Assembly (NCBI RefSeq): GCF_001676655.1
Contig: NZ_LZDB01000002.1
Location: 1,426,001 to 1,490,000, forward strand
Direction of reading: 5' to 3'
DNA from: Perlucidibaca aquatica
GTDB taxonomy: Bacteria; Pseudomonadota; Gammaproteobacteria; Pseudomonadales; Moraxellaceae
DNA length: 64,000 nucleotides
Shown: positions 28,250-37,700 of the stretch, in pieces
How the letters are laid out: the number at the start of each line of letters is the position of its first letter
Position numbering within the stretch: position 1 is the first letter of the stretch
Translations under genes and position numbers: made by a program
The notes under the pieces: generated by a model
Database searches by the model: none
Told to the model about the DNA's origin: nothing
What the model saw: only the letters and a program-made list of their open reading frames with translations

Positions 28250-28251
28250 TT

Positions 28252-28809
28252 ATGGATATTCGCCCACTGCTGCAATTATCGACGGTGCTAATTGCAGTGA
28301 GTGCCGGCGCCTACTATGGCTGGGGCGGGCTGACGGCTGACAATGTTGTTACAGACAACAGCGGCAAACCGGATTATATCGTTGAGCAAGTGCAACTCTG
28401 GCAAACCGACAGCAAAGGGAACTTATTAAGACGCATGCAAGGTGAGCAACTAACGCATCACCCCGCTCCGGAACGCTTTCATTTAACGCAGCCGGATATC
28501 CAGCTTTACAGCAATGGCCAGCTGCTTTGGCGCCTGACCGCCAAACAGGCGGATAGCCCGAATCCTGCCAGCGATATTTGGCTGTCTGGCCAAGTGGTTG
28601 CGCAACGATTACTGAGTCAAGAGCCGTTGCGTTTGGAGACCTCGCGCCTGCATGCCAACCCTAAGGCCAATCGATTTGATAGCCCCGAAAAAGTCACGGT
28701 CATTAGCCCGAAAGGAAGCATTTCAGGCATTGGTATGAGCACGGATTTGCAGGCCAAATCTGTCGAATTAAAATCTTCTGTAGAGGTTCGCTATGCCCCG
28801 TCTTACTAA
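28252..28809 (+). CDS. lptC: LptC LPS export bitopic protein
   Basis: The 185-residue protein has one N-terminal hydrophobic segment (about residues 8-24) and a periplasmic beta-jellyroll with LQADNVVT-like spacing: PDYIVEQVQLWQTDSKGNLLRRMQGEQLTHHP, then LRLETSRLHANPKANRFDSPEKVTVISPKGSISGIGM. LptC accepts LPS from LptB2FG and passes it to LptA. Sequence conservation in LptC is low, so the call rests partly on its place between kdsC and lptA; it overlaps lptA by 17 bp. Confidence 0.93.
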   Translation: MDIRPLLQLSTVLIAVSAGAYYGWGGLTADNVVTDNSGKPDYIVEQVQLWQTDSKGNLLRRMQGEQLTHHPAPERFHLTQPDIQLYSNGQLLWRLTAKQADSPNPASDIWLSGQVVAQRLLSQEPLRLETSRLHANPKANRFDSPEKVTVISPKGSISGIGMSTDLQAKSVELKSSVEVRYAPSY

Positions 28810-29353
28810 GGTTTGGATGCAAAAACTGGCCGCTCTATTGCTCGTAGGTTGCGCTGCCAATACCGCCTTAGCGCTGCCCGAAGATGCTCAGCAACCCATT
28901 CAAATCACTGCCGACAATGCGCGCTTTGACGAAAAGTCAGGTGAGGCCATTTATCGCGGCAAAGTTCAAATTGTGCAGGGTACGCTGCGGGTAAACGGCG
29001 ACTCACTGACCCTTAAAGTCGATGCCGAGGGCAACCTCTTAAATGCACGCACTTTGGGCAAGCCTGCGCACTATGAGCAAAAAACGGACCCCGCCAAAGG
29101 CTTAGTCAAAGCGGATGCGAACGAGATTATTTTTGATAACACCACCGGCGTGATCACGCTGTTGGGCAATGCCATTTTGCGCCAAGACAATGCGAGCTTC
29201 AGCGGCCCCCGTATCGTTTACTCCACGCTGCGTAAACAAATTGAAGCCACGAGCGACGCCAGTCAACGCGTACAGCTCACCTTTCCGCCCTCGGCTCGCA
29301 ACAGCACTAAAACACCCTCGCCTACCAGCAGCAATGGGAGTGCGAAACCATGA
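28793..29353 (+). CDS. lptA: LptA periplasmic LPS transport protein
   Basis: The 186-residue protein has a signal peptide (to about residue 27, ending TALA) and an OstA-like jellyroll: [40 protein letters not shown], and [31 protein letters not shown]. LptA monomers form the bridge carrying LPS across the periplasm. The Ser/Thr/Pro-rich C-terminal tail (about 165-186) looks disordered. It overlaps lptB by 4 bp. Confidence 0.95.
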   Translation: MPRLTKVWMQKLAALLLVGCAANTALALPEDAQQPIQITADNARFDEKSGEAIYRGKVQIVQGTLRVNGDSLTLKVDAEGNLLNARTLGKPAHYEQKTDPAKGLVKADANEIIFDNTTGVITLLGNAILRQDNASFSGPRIVYSTLRKQIEATSDASQRVQLTFPPSARNSTKTPSPTSSNGSAKP

Positions 29354-30075
29354 GCATCCTGCGTGTGGATGGTTTGGCCAAAAGCTATAAAGGTCGAACC
29401 GTTGTTAAAGATGTGAGCCTGGCCGTGGAAAGCGCGCAAATTGTTGGCCTACTCGGCCCTAACGGCGCGGGAAAAACCACCAGCTTTTATATGATTGTGG
29501 GCCTCGTCCCCATGGATAACGGTCGCATTCGCCTCGATGACGAGGATATTTCGCACCTGCCCATGCACGGTCGCGCCCAGAAGGGCATTGGCTATTTACC
29601 CCAAGAGGCGTCCATTTTTCGCAAGCTCAGCGTGCAAGACAATATTTTAGCGATTTTGGAAACACGCAAAGACCTAGATAAAGCCGCTCAGCAAGCCAAG
29701 CTTGAGTCCCTGCTGGCTGAGTTTCATATTGGCCATATTCGTACCAACCTTGGCATGAGTTTGTCTGGCGGAGAACGCCGTCGTGTTGAGATCGCACGCG
29801 CACTCGCCAGTGACCCGCAATTTATTTTGTTGGATGAGCCTTTTGCCGGAGTCGATCCGATTTCGGTCGCCGATATCAAGGGCATCATCATGCACCTAAA
29901 GCAGCGCGGCATTGGCGTTTTAATCACCGACCACAATGTACGCGAAACGCTCGATATTTGTGAAAAGGCCTACATCGTTAGCGCCGGCGTTGAAATTGCC
30001 GAGGGTACACCCGCTGAGATTTTAGCCAATCCATTGGTACGTGAAGTCTATCTTGGGGAGCAGTTCTCACTGTGA
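29350..30075 (+). CDS. lptB: LptB LPS export ABC ATPase
   Basis: The 241-residue ATPase has Walker [13 protein letters not shown] (about residue 37), the Q-loop, signature [33 protein letters not shown] with Walker B, and the switch His in [19 protein letters not shown]. LptB dimers drive extraction of LPS from the inner membrane with LptF and LptG, which are not in this window. It overlaps rpoN by 4 bp. Confidence 0.97.
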   Translation: MSILRVDGLAKSYKGRTVVKDVSLAVESAQIVGLLGPNGAGKTTSFYMIVGLVPMDNGRIRLDDEDISHLPMHGRAQKGIGYLPQEASIFRKLSVQDNILAILETRKDLDKAAQQAKLESLLAEFHIGHIRTNLGMSLSGGERRRVEIARALASDPQFILLDEPFAGVDPISVADIKGIIMHLKQRGIGVLITDHNVRETLDICEKAYIVSAGVEIAEGTPAEILANPLVREVYLGEQFSL

Positions 30076-31544
30076 TGAAAATCGGGCTCCAGATGGGGCT
30101 AGGGCAGCACCTCACCATGACGCCGCAGCTTCAGCAAGCCATTAAGCTGCTGCAGCTGTCTACACTTGAGCTTCAACAAGAGGTTCAAGCGGCGCTCGAC
30201 AGTAATCCCCTGTTAGAGCTTGATGACGGATCTGATGCATCCTCCGATCCCATCACTCAGGTAACTGCCGGAACGCCCGAAACGGTTGATGCGGCAAGCC
30301 AGACTTTAGACCTAAACCTGCAAAACGACCTTCCCAACGAATTACCCGTTGATACCGCTTGGGACGATATTTATGCCGGCACCAGCGGCAGCGGCGGTGG
30401 CGACAGCCTCGATGAAGATGGCGATCCCATTGAAAGCCGCAGTGCTCTGGCTGAGACGCTGCAAGATCACCTACGCTGGCAGCTCAACCTCACGCGCTTT
30501 TCAGACCTCGATAGGCTCATTGCTGAAGCCATTATTGATGGTCTCGATGCGCGTGGCTATCTCACCGTCAGCTTAGAAGAGCTGGCGGCTACAGCCCTGC
30601 ATTGGCGTCAGCAAGAAGCTGAAGAAGATGAAATCATTGCTGTTCTACATCGGGTGCAGCAATTCGATCCTCCCGGTGTCGCCGCCCGCAACCTAGCCGA
30701 ATGTTTACTCATTCAGCTCGGACAGCGTGATGACGCCACCCCCGGACTCGCCGACGCTCGATTGCTTTTACGCGATCATTGCGACCGTCTCGCCAATGGC
30801 GATTTAGCGGGCATGATGCGCCTCACAAAGCTCAGCGAAGCGGCGGTGCATCGGGCACTTAAGCTTATCCGCGAACTCACGCCGCACCCCGGTGAAGGCT
30901 GGGCGAGCGCCGATGACAAGGCCCTCATTCCGGACGTAGTCGTACGCAAAATGAATGGCCGCTGGCGTGTCGAGCTTAACCCTGACGCAGCCCCACGACT
31001 GCGCGTTAACAGTGGCTATGCCTCTATGCTGCGTCGTGCCGACAGCACCCGTGACAACCAATTTATTCGCGATCATCTGCAGGAAGCACGCTGGCTCATC
31101 AAGAGCCTGCAAAGCCGCCACGAGACCTTACTTAAAGTCGCCAGCTGCATCGTGGAGCATCAACGGGGCTTCTTAGACGATGGCCCGGTTGCCATGAAGC
31201 CCTTGATTTTGCGCGACGTCGCCGATGAAGTGGGCTTGCATGAGTCCACCATCTCACGCGTCACGACTCAAAAGTTCCTGCATACACCGCGCGGCTTGTT
31301 TGAGTTGAAGTACTTTTTCTCCTCCCATGTGAGTACCAGTGCCGGTGGCGAGGCCTCATCCACGGCTATTCGCGCCATGATCAAACAACTGGTTGCGGCC
31401 GAAAATCCGAAAAAGCCACTGAGCGACAACAAAATTGCTGACCTTCTTCAAGCGCAAGGTATTGAAGTTGCAAGACGCACCATCGCCAAGTACAGAGAGT
31501 CACTCAATATCGCCTCATCGAGCGACAGAAAACGCTTGCTTTAA
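30072..31544 (+). CDS. rpoN: RNA polymerase sigma-54 factor
   Basis: The 490-residue sigma factor has the Gln- and Leu-rich region I ([34 protein letters not shown]), an acidic region II, the core-binding region, a helix-turn-helix ([29 protein letters not shown]) and the invariant RpoN box [10 protein letters not shown] near the C-terminus. It directs transcription from -24/-12 promoters with enhancer-binding ATPases. The gene follows lptB as in many proteobacteria, and hpf, rapZ and npr follow. Confidence 0.97.
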   Translation: MMKIGLQMGLGQHLTMTPQLQQAIKLLQLSTLELQQEVQAALDSNPLLELDDGSDASSDPITQVTAGTPETVDAASQTLDLNLQNDLPNELPVDTAWDDIYAGTSGSGGGDSLDEDGDPIESRSALAETLQDHLRWQLNLTRFSDLDRLIAEAIIDGLDARGYLTVSLEELAATALHWRQQEAEEDEIIAVLHRVQQFDPPGVAARNLAECLLIQLGQRDDATPGLADARLLLRDHCDRLANGDLAGMMRLTKLSEAAVHRALKLIRELTPHPGEGWASADDKALIPDVVVRKMNGRWRVELNPDAAPRLRVNSGYASMLRRADSTRDNQFIRDHLQEARWLIKSLQSRHETLLKVASCIVEHQRGFLDDGPVAMKPLILRDVADEVGLHESTISRVTTQKFLHTPRGLFELKYFFSSHVSTSAGGEASSTAIRAMIKQLVAAENPKKPLSDNKIADLLQAQGIEVARRTIAKYRESLNIASSSDRKRLL

Positions 31545-31757
31545 GCCCTTGGCCCTATGCTAGAGTCAAGGCATACCGGTTGTTGAATGTAGTGAAGTAT
31601 GTACCGTGTCACTCAGTTTTAACTGGGGACCTCTGCTTCCATCCTCGACAGGCCGCCCGGACACCTTGGCTGCAAGGCCACTCTGCCCGTCCGACCCGCT
31701 GAACGCTGGAAGCTCCGGCCCCCGCTGTCGTCACCCACGAAAGCGAGGAAGCGTCTC
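31545..31757 (+). other. Leader region between rpoN and hpf, no gene seen
   Basis: This 213-bp gap holds no convincing coding frame. It contains a small perfect hairpin, CCTTG-GCTG-CAAGG (near 31663-31676), and several C-rich tracts, then GAGGA 8 nt before the hpf ATG. No clear promoter pair was found. It may be the 5' leader of an hpf-rapZ-npr transcript or hold a small RNA; neither is shown. Confidence 0.4.
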
Positions 31758-32045
31758 ATGCAGATGACCATTAGTGGACACCACGTTGAACTCACCAGCG
31801 CGCTGAAAGACTACACCGCCAGCAAGCTGTCTAAGGTCGAGCGACACTTCGACCACATCACCAGTATGCAAGTTATTCTCAGCGTCGATAAGCTGGTCCA
31901 AAAGGCCGAGGCCGTCATCCGAACGTCGGGGGCAAAGCTCTTTGCCATCGCCGAATCTGAGGACCTCTATGCAGCCATCGACGCACTGTCGGATAAGTTA
32001 GACCGACAAATTGTGCGACACAAAGAAAAGCACCAGATGCACTGA
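31758..32045 (+). CDS. hpf: Short hibernation promoting factor
   Basis: The 95-residue protein is a single ribosome-binding S30AE domain: MTISGHHVELTSALKDYTASKLSKVERHFDHI, then KAEAVIRTSGAKLFAIAESEDLYAAIDALSDKLDRQIVRHKEK. Lack of the C-terminal extension marks the short form, which promotes 100S ribosome dimers with RMF in stationary phase. Position after rpoN is conserved in gammaproteobacteria. Confidence 0.95.
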   Translation: MQMTISGHHVELTSALKDYTASKLSKVERHFDHITSMQVILSVDKLVQKAEAVIRTSGAKLFAIAESEDLYAAIDALSDKLDRQIVRHKEKHQMH

Positions 32046-32215
32046 GCCTTATCCCGGCACTTGCAACTGAACTGCTTACCATCGAATGCCCAGCCTATGC
32101 TGGGCATTTCTGCGTTACAGACCCTTGTTTTTAGGTTGATGACCACTTTGTCACTTGCCAACCGTCAGTATCGCCACGAGGATAGAGCCATCCCTTTTTG
32201 CGACTGGTCCAATTC

Positions 32216-33091
32216 ATGAAACTCGTCATTGTTAGCGGACGATCAGGCTCAGGTAAGTCCACCGCGCTCCATCAGCTCGAAGACTTAGGCTATTACTGTG
32301 TCGACAATCTCCCCGTGGCCTTGTTGCCAGAGTTGGTGGCGAGCTTTCGTGACGATGTTGAAGAGCGCCCAGTCCGTCTTGCCGTTGGCATTGATGCGCG
32401 CAACCGTATTCGCGACCTCAGTCGCTACGAAAGTATTGCGCTACAGCTGCATGAGCAAAACTGCGACCCGGAAATCGTTTTCCTCGATGCGCGTGATGAT
32501 ATTTTGCTGGCCCGCTTCAGCTCTACCCGCCGACGCCACCCCCTGAGTAATGCCGAACGCTCCCTTGAGGAGGCATTGGCCTACGAACGCGAACTGCTGG
32601 AGCCCTTGGCTCAGCGTGCGGACTTACGTGTTGATAGCAGCGCCTTATCCGTTCATGACCTGCGCGAAGCGCTGAAGCAGCGACTAGAGCCTGTCACCTC
32701 GGCACACCAGGCCGTACAGATTCAATCTTTTGCGTTCAAACATGGCGTTCCGCTAGATGCCGATCTGGTGTTCGATGCCCGTTGCCTCCCCAATCCACAC
32801 TGGGAAGCCGCTCTTCGCGACTTGACCGGGCGGGACCCCGCCGTCATTGAGTATTTATCGGGTCAAACCTTGGTTGAAGCGCTGTATTCAGATATTTATC
32901 AGTTTTTGCTGCGCTGGGTACGCGAACTCCAAGCCAGCGACCGCAGCTATGTCACGGTCGCAATCGGCTGCACTGGCGGGCAACATCGCTCGGTCTATCT
33001 TGCCGAACGTCTATTTGCCGCCTTACGAGAGGATTTGCCGAATCTACAACTACGCCATCGTGAGTTGAGTCGCCGAGGCCAGCATGGCTGA
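32216..33091 (+). CDS. rapZ: RapZ nucleotide-binding RNase adapter
   Basis: Start at MKLVIVSGRSGSGKST (32216); a TTG 18 bp upstream is less likely. The 291-residue protein has Walker A GRSGSGKST, the YCVDNLPVALLPELV motif, FLDARDDILLARFSSTRRRHPL, and the conserved C-terminal domain with FKHGVPLDADLVFDARCLPNPHW and VAIGCTGGQHRSVYLAERL. RapZ senses glucosamine 6-phosphate and, in enterics, guides RNase E to GlmZ. In most relatives a ptsN gene lies between hpf and rapZ; here only 170 bp of non-coding DNA separates them. Confidence 0.96.
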   Translation: MKLVIVSGRSGSGKSTALHQLEDLGYYCVDNLPVALLPELVASFRDDVEERPVRLAVGIDARNRIRDLSRYESIALQLHEQNCDPEIVFLDARDDILLARFSSTRRRHPLSNAERSLEEALAYERELLEPLAQRADLRVDSSALSVHDLREALKQRLEPVTSAHQAVQIQSFAFKHGVPLDADLVFDARCLPNPHWEAALRDLTGRDPAVIEYLSGQTLVEALYSDIYQFLLRWVRELQASDRSYVTVAIGCTGGQHRSVYLAERLFAALREDLPNLQLRHRELSRRGQHG

Positions 33092-33359
33092 ACACCATCT
33101 GACCGTGGATATTATTAACAAGCTAGGTTTGCATGCTCGTGCTGCTGCGAAGTTGGTGGAAACCGTCGCCCCTTTTAAATCCACGGTCCGGATTGGTCGT
33201 GGTGAGCGCTTAGTGGATGCTCGCAGCATCATGGCACTACTGATGCTGGGCGCGGGCCAAGGCTCACAACTCCAACTGCATGTCGCAGGGGATGATGCCG
33301 ATACCGCCGTGGCCGCCGTGCAAAGTCTGCTCGCAAGGCGTTTTGACGAAGCCGAATAG
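33084..33359 (+). CDS. ptsO: NPr, HPr-like phosphocarrier of the nitrogen PTS
   Basis: The 91-residue HPr-fold protein has the phospho-acceptor His in NKLGLHARAAAKLVE (His about residue 16) and the regulatory-site region near SIMALLMLGAGQGSQLQL. NPr receives phosphate from EI-Ntr (PtsP) and passes it to PtsN. It overlaps rapZ by 8 bp. ptsN is not adjacent, so its usual phosphate acceptor must be elsewhere or missing. Confidence 0.94.
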   Translation: MAEHHLTVDIINKLGLHARAAAKLVETVAPFKSTVRIGRGERLVDARSIMALLMLGAGQGSQLQLHVAGDDADTAVAAVQSLLARRFDEAE

Positions 33360-33419
33360 GCGCAACCTTGCTATCATCCACGCCGTTCCAGCCCATGCCC
33401 GCGGCTGTTGGAGAGCGTC

Positions 33420-33956
33420 ATGAGTGGCTACTTTACCCCGCAAGATGATTATGAAGATTTTGGTCCGAGCAAAACCGACCAGAAAAAATCTTCTGATCGC
33501 TTGCAAGTGCTGGGCGAACGCTTAGCTGAAATGAGTGAAGCGCAGCTTAAAAAGCTTCCGCTAGAAGACGCCCTGCTGAAAGCCCTGCTCGACTTCAAAC
33601 GCATCAAGGCTCATGAGGCCATTCGCCGGCAGCGTCAGTACATTGGCAAATTAATGCGGCAAGCGGATGAAGCAGCCCTGCTGGCGGCACTCAACCCTCT
33701 GCGTAACCCGGCTTTACAGCGACAACTAGACCTATTGCTTGCACGCCTTATTACCCACGGCGATGAGCTGCTGGGCGAAGTCATGACACGCTTCCCTGCC
33801 GCTGACCGACACACGCTACGCACGCTGGTTCGCTTGGCACGAAAAGAAGTGGTTAGCACCGAGGCCGCTGGGATCACTGAGATAAATGAGACGACGCGTC
33901 CTGCTCGCCATAAGCTGTGGATTTACTTACGCGAGCTAGCGGCGCTAGCCATGTAA
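33420..33956 (+). CDS. darP: DarP/YjgA 50S-associated protein
   Basis: Start at MSGYFTPQDDYEDFGPSKT (33420), with GGAG 6 nt upstream, gives 178 residues. The family pattern is clear: SKTDQKKSSDRLQVLGERLAEMSEAQLKKLPLEDALLKALLDFKRIKAHEAIRRQRQYIGKLMRQ and the C-terminal five-helix bundle ending LRELAALAM. YjgA (DarP) assists late 50S subunit assembly. It is convergent with the amidase gene 17 bp away. Confidence 0.92.
   Translation: MSGYFTPQDDYEDFGPSKTDQKKSSDRLQVLGERLAEMSEAQLKKLPLEDALLKALLDFKRIKAHEAIRRQRQYIGKLMRQADEAALLAALNPLRNPALQRQLDLLLARLITHGDELLGEVMTRFPAADRHTLRTLVRLARKEVVSTEAAGITEINETTRPARHKLWIYLRELAALAM
33935..33949. repeat. Inverted repeat at the darP 3' end
   Basis: GCTAGC (33935-33940) and GCTAGC (33944-33949), each itself a palindrome, flank GGC inside the last codons of darP just before the convergent amidase gene. 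No T-run follows; a weak hairpin is possible. Confidence 0.3.
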
Positions 33957-33972
33957 TAGGATGGCACTTAGC

Positions 33973-34797
33973 TCAATCGCGACGATGCTGCTCCACCGGC
34001 ATTCGTCGCCTTAATTCATGCTGCTCACTCGCATCGTACAACGCCGTAACCAACCCTTCGCCCGACTCATGGCGCTCCGCCAGAACCTCACCCCACGCAT
34101 TGATCACTTGGCTATGACCCCAGGTTTTGCGCTGCTCACTATGCTGCCCACCCTGACCTGCCGCGATGACCAAACATTGATTTTCAATCGCACGGGCACG
34201 CAACAGTACTTGCCAATGCGCCTCGCCGGTGACTGCGGTAAACGCGGCAGGCACCACTAAGATATCCGCGCCTAAGCGACGCAGATGTCGCGCTTGCTCA
34301 GGAAATCGCAGGTCATAGCAGGTCAGCACACCGACACGTCCAACGGGTGTTTCGATCAGGGCGATATCATCGCCGGGCTCAAAGGTGGCCGACTCTTGGT
34401 AGCGACCTTGCGCGTCTGGCACATCAACATCGAAAAGATGGCGCTTATCGTAGCGTCCCAGCAAAGCACCATCAGGGCCAAAAACCAGTGTTGCACTGCG
34501 TACCCGACCATCAGGTACTGTGACACCATCAGGGCGCTGTCTGAGCGGGAGCGTGCCGGCGATTAAGGTCAGTTCATGCTGCCGCGCTTGTTCGGACAAC
34601 CACGCCATGATGAGCTGAATCTGCCCTGCCTCAGCCAGCTGCGCTGCTGCACCAAAAATGGCGGCATTCTCGGGGATTAGTAACAGCTTTACGCCTGCAT
34701 TAGCCGCTTGCGCAAAGCCGCGAGCTAAACTGGCCTGATTATTGGACCACTCCGAGCTACTCACCATTTGCCAGGCAGCAACGCAAGCCTTATTCAT
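33973..34797 (-). CDS. Nitrilase-superfamily amidohydrolase
   Basis: The 274-residue protein has the Glu-Lys-Cys triad of carbon-nitrogen hydrolases: Glu in LIPENAAIFG, Lys in GRYDKRHLFDVD, and Cys in VGVLTCYDLRFPEQAR. Next to yhdP and rng this is the PA4475-type gene. The branch resembles Nit1/NIT2 amidases, which hydrolyse deaminated glutathione or omega-amides; the true substrate is unassigned. Its start overlaps the yhdP stop by 4 bp. The tldD gene I would expect between it and darP in Pseudomonas is absent. Confidence 0.9.
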   Translation of the reverse strand: MNKACVAAWQMVSSSEWSNNQASLARGFAQAANAGVKLLLIPENAAIFGAAAQLAEAGQIQLIMAWLSEQARQHELTLIAGTLPLRQRPDGVTVPDGRVRSATLVFGPDGALLGRYDKRHLFDVDVPDAQGRYQESATFEPGDDIALIETPVGRVGVLTCYDLRFPEQARHLRRLGADILVVPAAFTAVTGEAHWQVLLRARAIENQCLVIAAGQGGQHSEQRKTWGHSQVINAWGEVLAERHESGEGLVTALYDASEQHELRRRMPVEQHRRD

Positions 34798-37700
34798 GGC
34801 TTGGGATCCGTTGCTGCATCCGACTTGGGCAGGTTCGCCGGCAACGACTCCAAAGCCTCATCGTCAACAACCAAGTTCTCCCAACTACCACTGACCCGAT
34901 AGCGAACTGAGGTGAGTTTTGCCAGCTGCTTATCCAATAAAAGATCGGCCGCAACTAAAGCGCCGCCCACAATGGGGCCCGCCAAAAAGCCAGCAAGCAC
35001 CGGCACAGCACTACTGACGGGAACACCCACACGCAACTGCTGATCTAAAGTTTGATTATTGAGATTGACCCAACCACGCCCGCGAATCTGTACCGTAGGC
35101 CCTTCTAAATCGAACTGTGCAGGCTTGAGCACCCCTTGATTGAGGTCCGCCTTCACCATAATTTTGTCGTAATTAATGCCTTTGCGCGTGATATCGGTGA
35201 AATCGAAGCGCAGGCGTCTTAATAAATTACTGGCGTTAATCAGGCCAAAAATTCGAGTCGCTAAATTGACACCACTCACTTCTTTTAAACGTCCCTGCTT
35301 CAGCGTCGCCGTCACATTGCCTGAACTTTGATTAAGGCTGAACTCGTTGGGAGCGCCGGGCCAAAACAACTCACCGCCAGCCTCTAAGGACTCACTACTC
35401 AGGGCATTGGCAACACCCATTTGGGCCATGACTTCACCGATATCTTTCGCTTCAAGCTGCCCCTTTATCTGCGTCATTTTTTCGCCTTGCAGACCCCATG
35501 TGGCACTGCCTGAAAAATTCAAAAGCGGCTGCTTGAGCGTTAATGGCGAAAGCAGCCATGCCTGATTTTGTTGTTGCAACACCCCAGACACTTCGGTCAC
35601 CGGCCAATTAGGCCAGCGCGCAGGCTGCAAACCTTTCAGCTGCAAGTCCCACGCGCTATCAATTTTCGTGGCCCTAATGCGCGTATTGGAAAAACTCTCG
35701 TCACCTAATTGCAACGCGTCTGTTTCCAGATTGATCTGATGCAATGCTGGCAATTCCGCCGTCATGGATTTTCGACCCGGCAAGGTCAATACTGGTTGTG
35801 CGATAAAATCTTGCCACGCGGAAAGGTTCACTTTGGCGACGCGCAAATCGGCAGAAATACCGCTCTGACTGGGCCAGGCTAAACCAGGTACACCGTAGCG
35901 GATTAATGCGCGTTGAATCCCACCATTTTTGGTGACGACACCCATGCGCAGGTCATTCCCCAGCGTCACACTGGCCTTGTGCTCTGGCGCTTGGCCGAGT
36001 GTTGTTTGGTAGCGCATCGGCAGAGGAGTGGCCGCCAACTTGCCCAGAGGCGCGGGCAACAGAATTTGCGTGCCCACCAGGCTACTATTGATTTGCAAAC
36101 TACTTAACCCGGGTGCCGAGACAGGCAAATTCACCTGCACATCAGCCACTGAGCCACCTCGGGCGTAGCGCAAAACATCTACGCCAGACCAACGACCTAA
36201 CGCCGCCATATCAATGGGTGCTTGAACAAATACTTTTTGCTGCCACCACTGCCCACGACGCTGTTCACCGCGCAATTGGATGGTCACTGGTTTTTGCCAA
36301 AGAGCTGCCTGCAGAGATGACGCATCCAAGCCTTGCTGACTATCAAATCGAAGAGCGCCTTTAACCTGTTCAAATCGCAGATTCTCCTGCGCCAGCTCAA
36401 TGACTGCGTTATTCAGTTGCGCATCTACTTTCACCGCGGTGGTGCCTGATGACAACGGCACGGAAAGGGTCAAACGAGCCTGCGCAGGACCAGACAATGC
36501 CAACCGCTCAGCCACCCCGGCAGTCTGTTTCTTTAAAGGCGACTCGGCTAATAGCTTATCGACATCCGTTAAATCCAGCGCTAGGTCTGCGTTAATGGAT
36601 AACACGGGGCGGTGAAGATCCGGAATGTCAGCGAGCAGATTTTTGGCCTGAGCAGAGAGTATGTTGCCGCGCTCACCGCGCACGGTTAAGCGCTGCCCAG
36701 AAATATCTACGGTAGCATCTAAGCCAGAGAGCACGGGCCAGCCCGGTACGTAGTCTAGGACCGCGTTCTTGAGCTTGAATTGCATATCCAGACGGCCGCC
36801 CTTTGGGCCGCCGTAAAGTGGGCCGATATGAACAAAGCTAGCCTGCTCAATGTCTCCCGATGTCAGCGACTTTTTGAGCCAGGCCAACGTATTGGCGCCC
36901 GCTGAATGCCACGGCACATAGCGATACGCACTAGCCAATTTGGCATTGCGTAGGCCTGCGAGTAGCTCCAACTGACCTTGGCCTGGATTCTTGTCCGGCA
37001 GGCGCAACGCAAACTGAGCATTCGCTTCGGCATCGGCATTCACTAGCTTTAACACATCACTATCGATATGCCATAAGCCCTCTCGATGCTGCCAGCGCAT
37101 CCCACCCTGCAGGCTATCTACCGCGATCGGTTCGCGAAAGACCTCGGGCAGCAACAATCGAGCTTGGCGCGTATCGAAATAAACCAGCCCTGTGCGGGTA
37201 CTTGTTCTTAACCACCCCGCCATGCGCTCGAAGCCAGGGCGCTTGCCCTGAGGCTTGACACTGAGTGCTTTAAACTCCGCTTCTACACGCTGAAATTGCC
37301 ACCCTGCCTGCGTCTTATCTAGCTGCAGATGAAGCCGTGGTAAGACGCCTTGCGGCTGCGCCTCTGCCAATTGATCCGCCAGCCGCTGGGGAAGCAATTT
37401 CAACTGTAGGGCATGAGCTTGTAACTGCGGCAGAACCATACGAGCCGCCGCAATAGTCATTTTATCGGGTCGTAAATCGACCGCAAATCGGCGCAACGGC
37501 AGCGCCAATCCATTGAGCTGACCCGCCAGATCATCGCCCGCAAATGTCCAATTATCTGCGTGATGCGTCATGTTCAGCACACCGCTCAGCCCGACGATGC
37601 TCTGCTCCCCATGTGCGGGCAACGCAACCGTAGCGTCAACGTTATTGAGCGCGACCGATAGCGTGCGCGGAGCGCCACCCTTGCTCCCCAGCCAGAGCTT

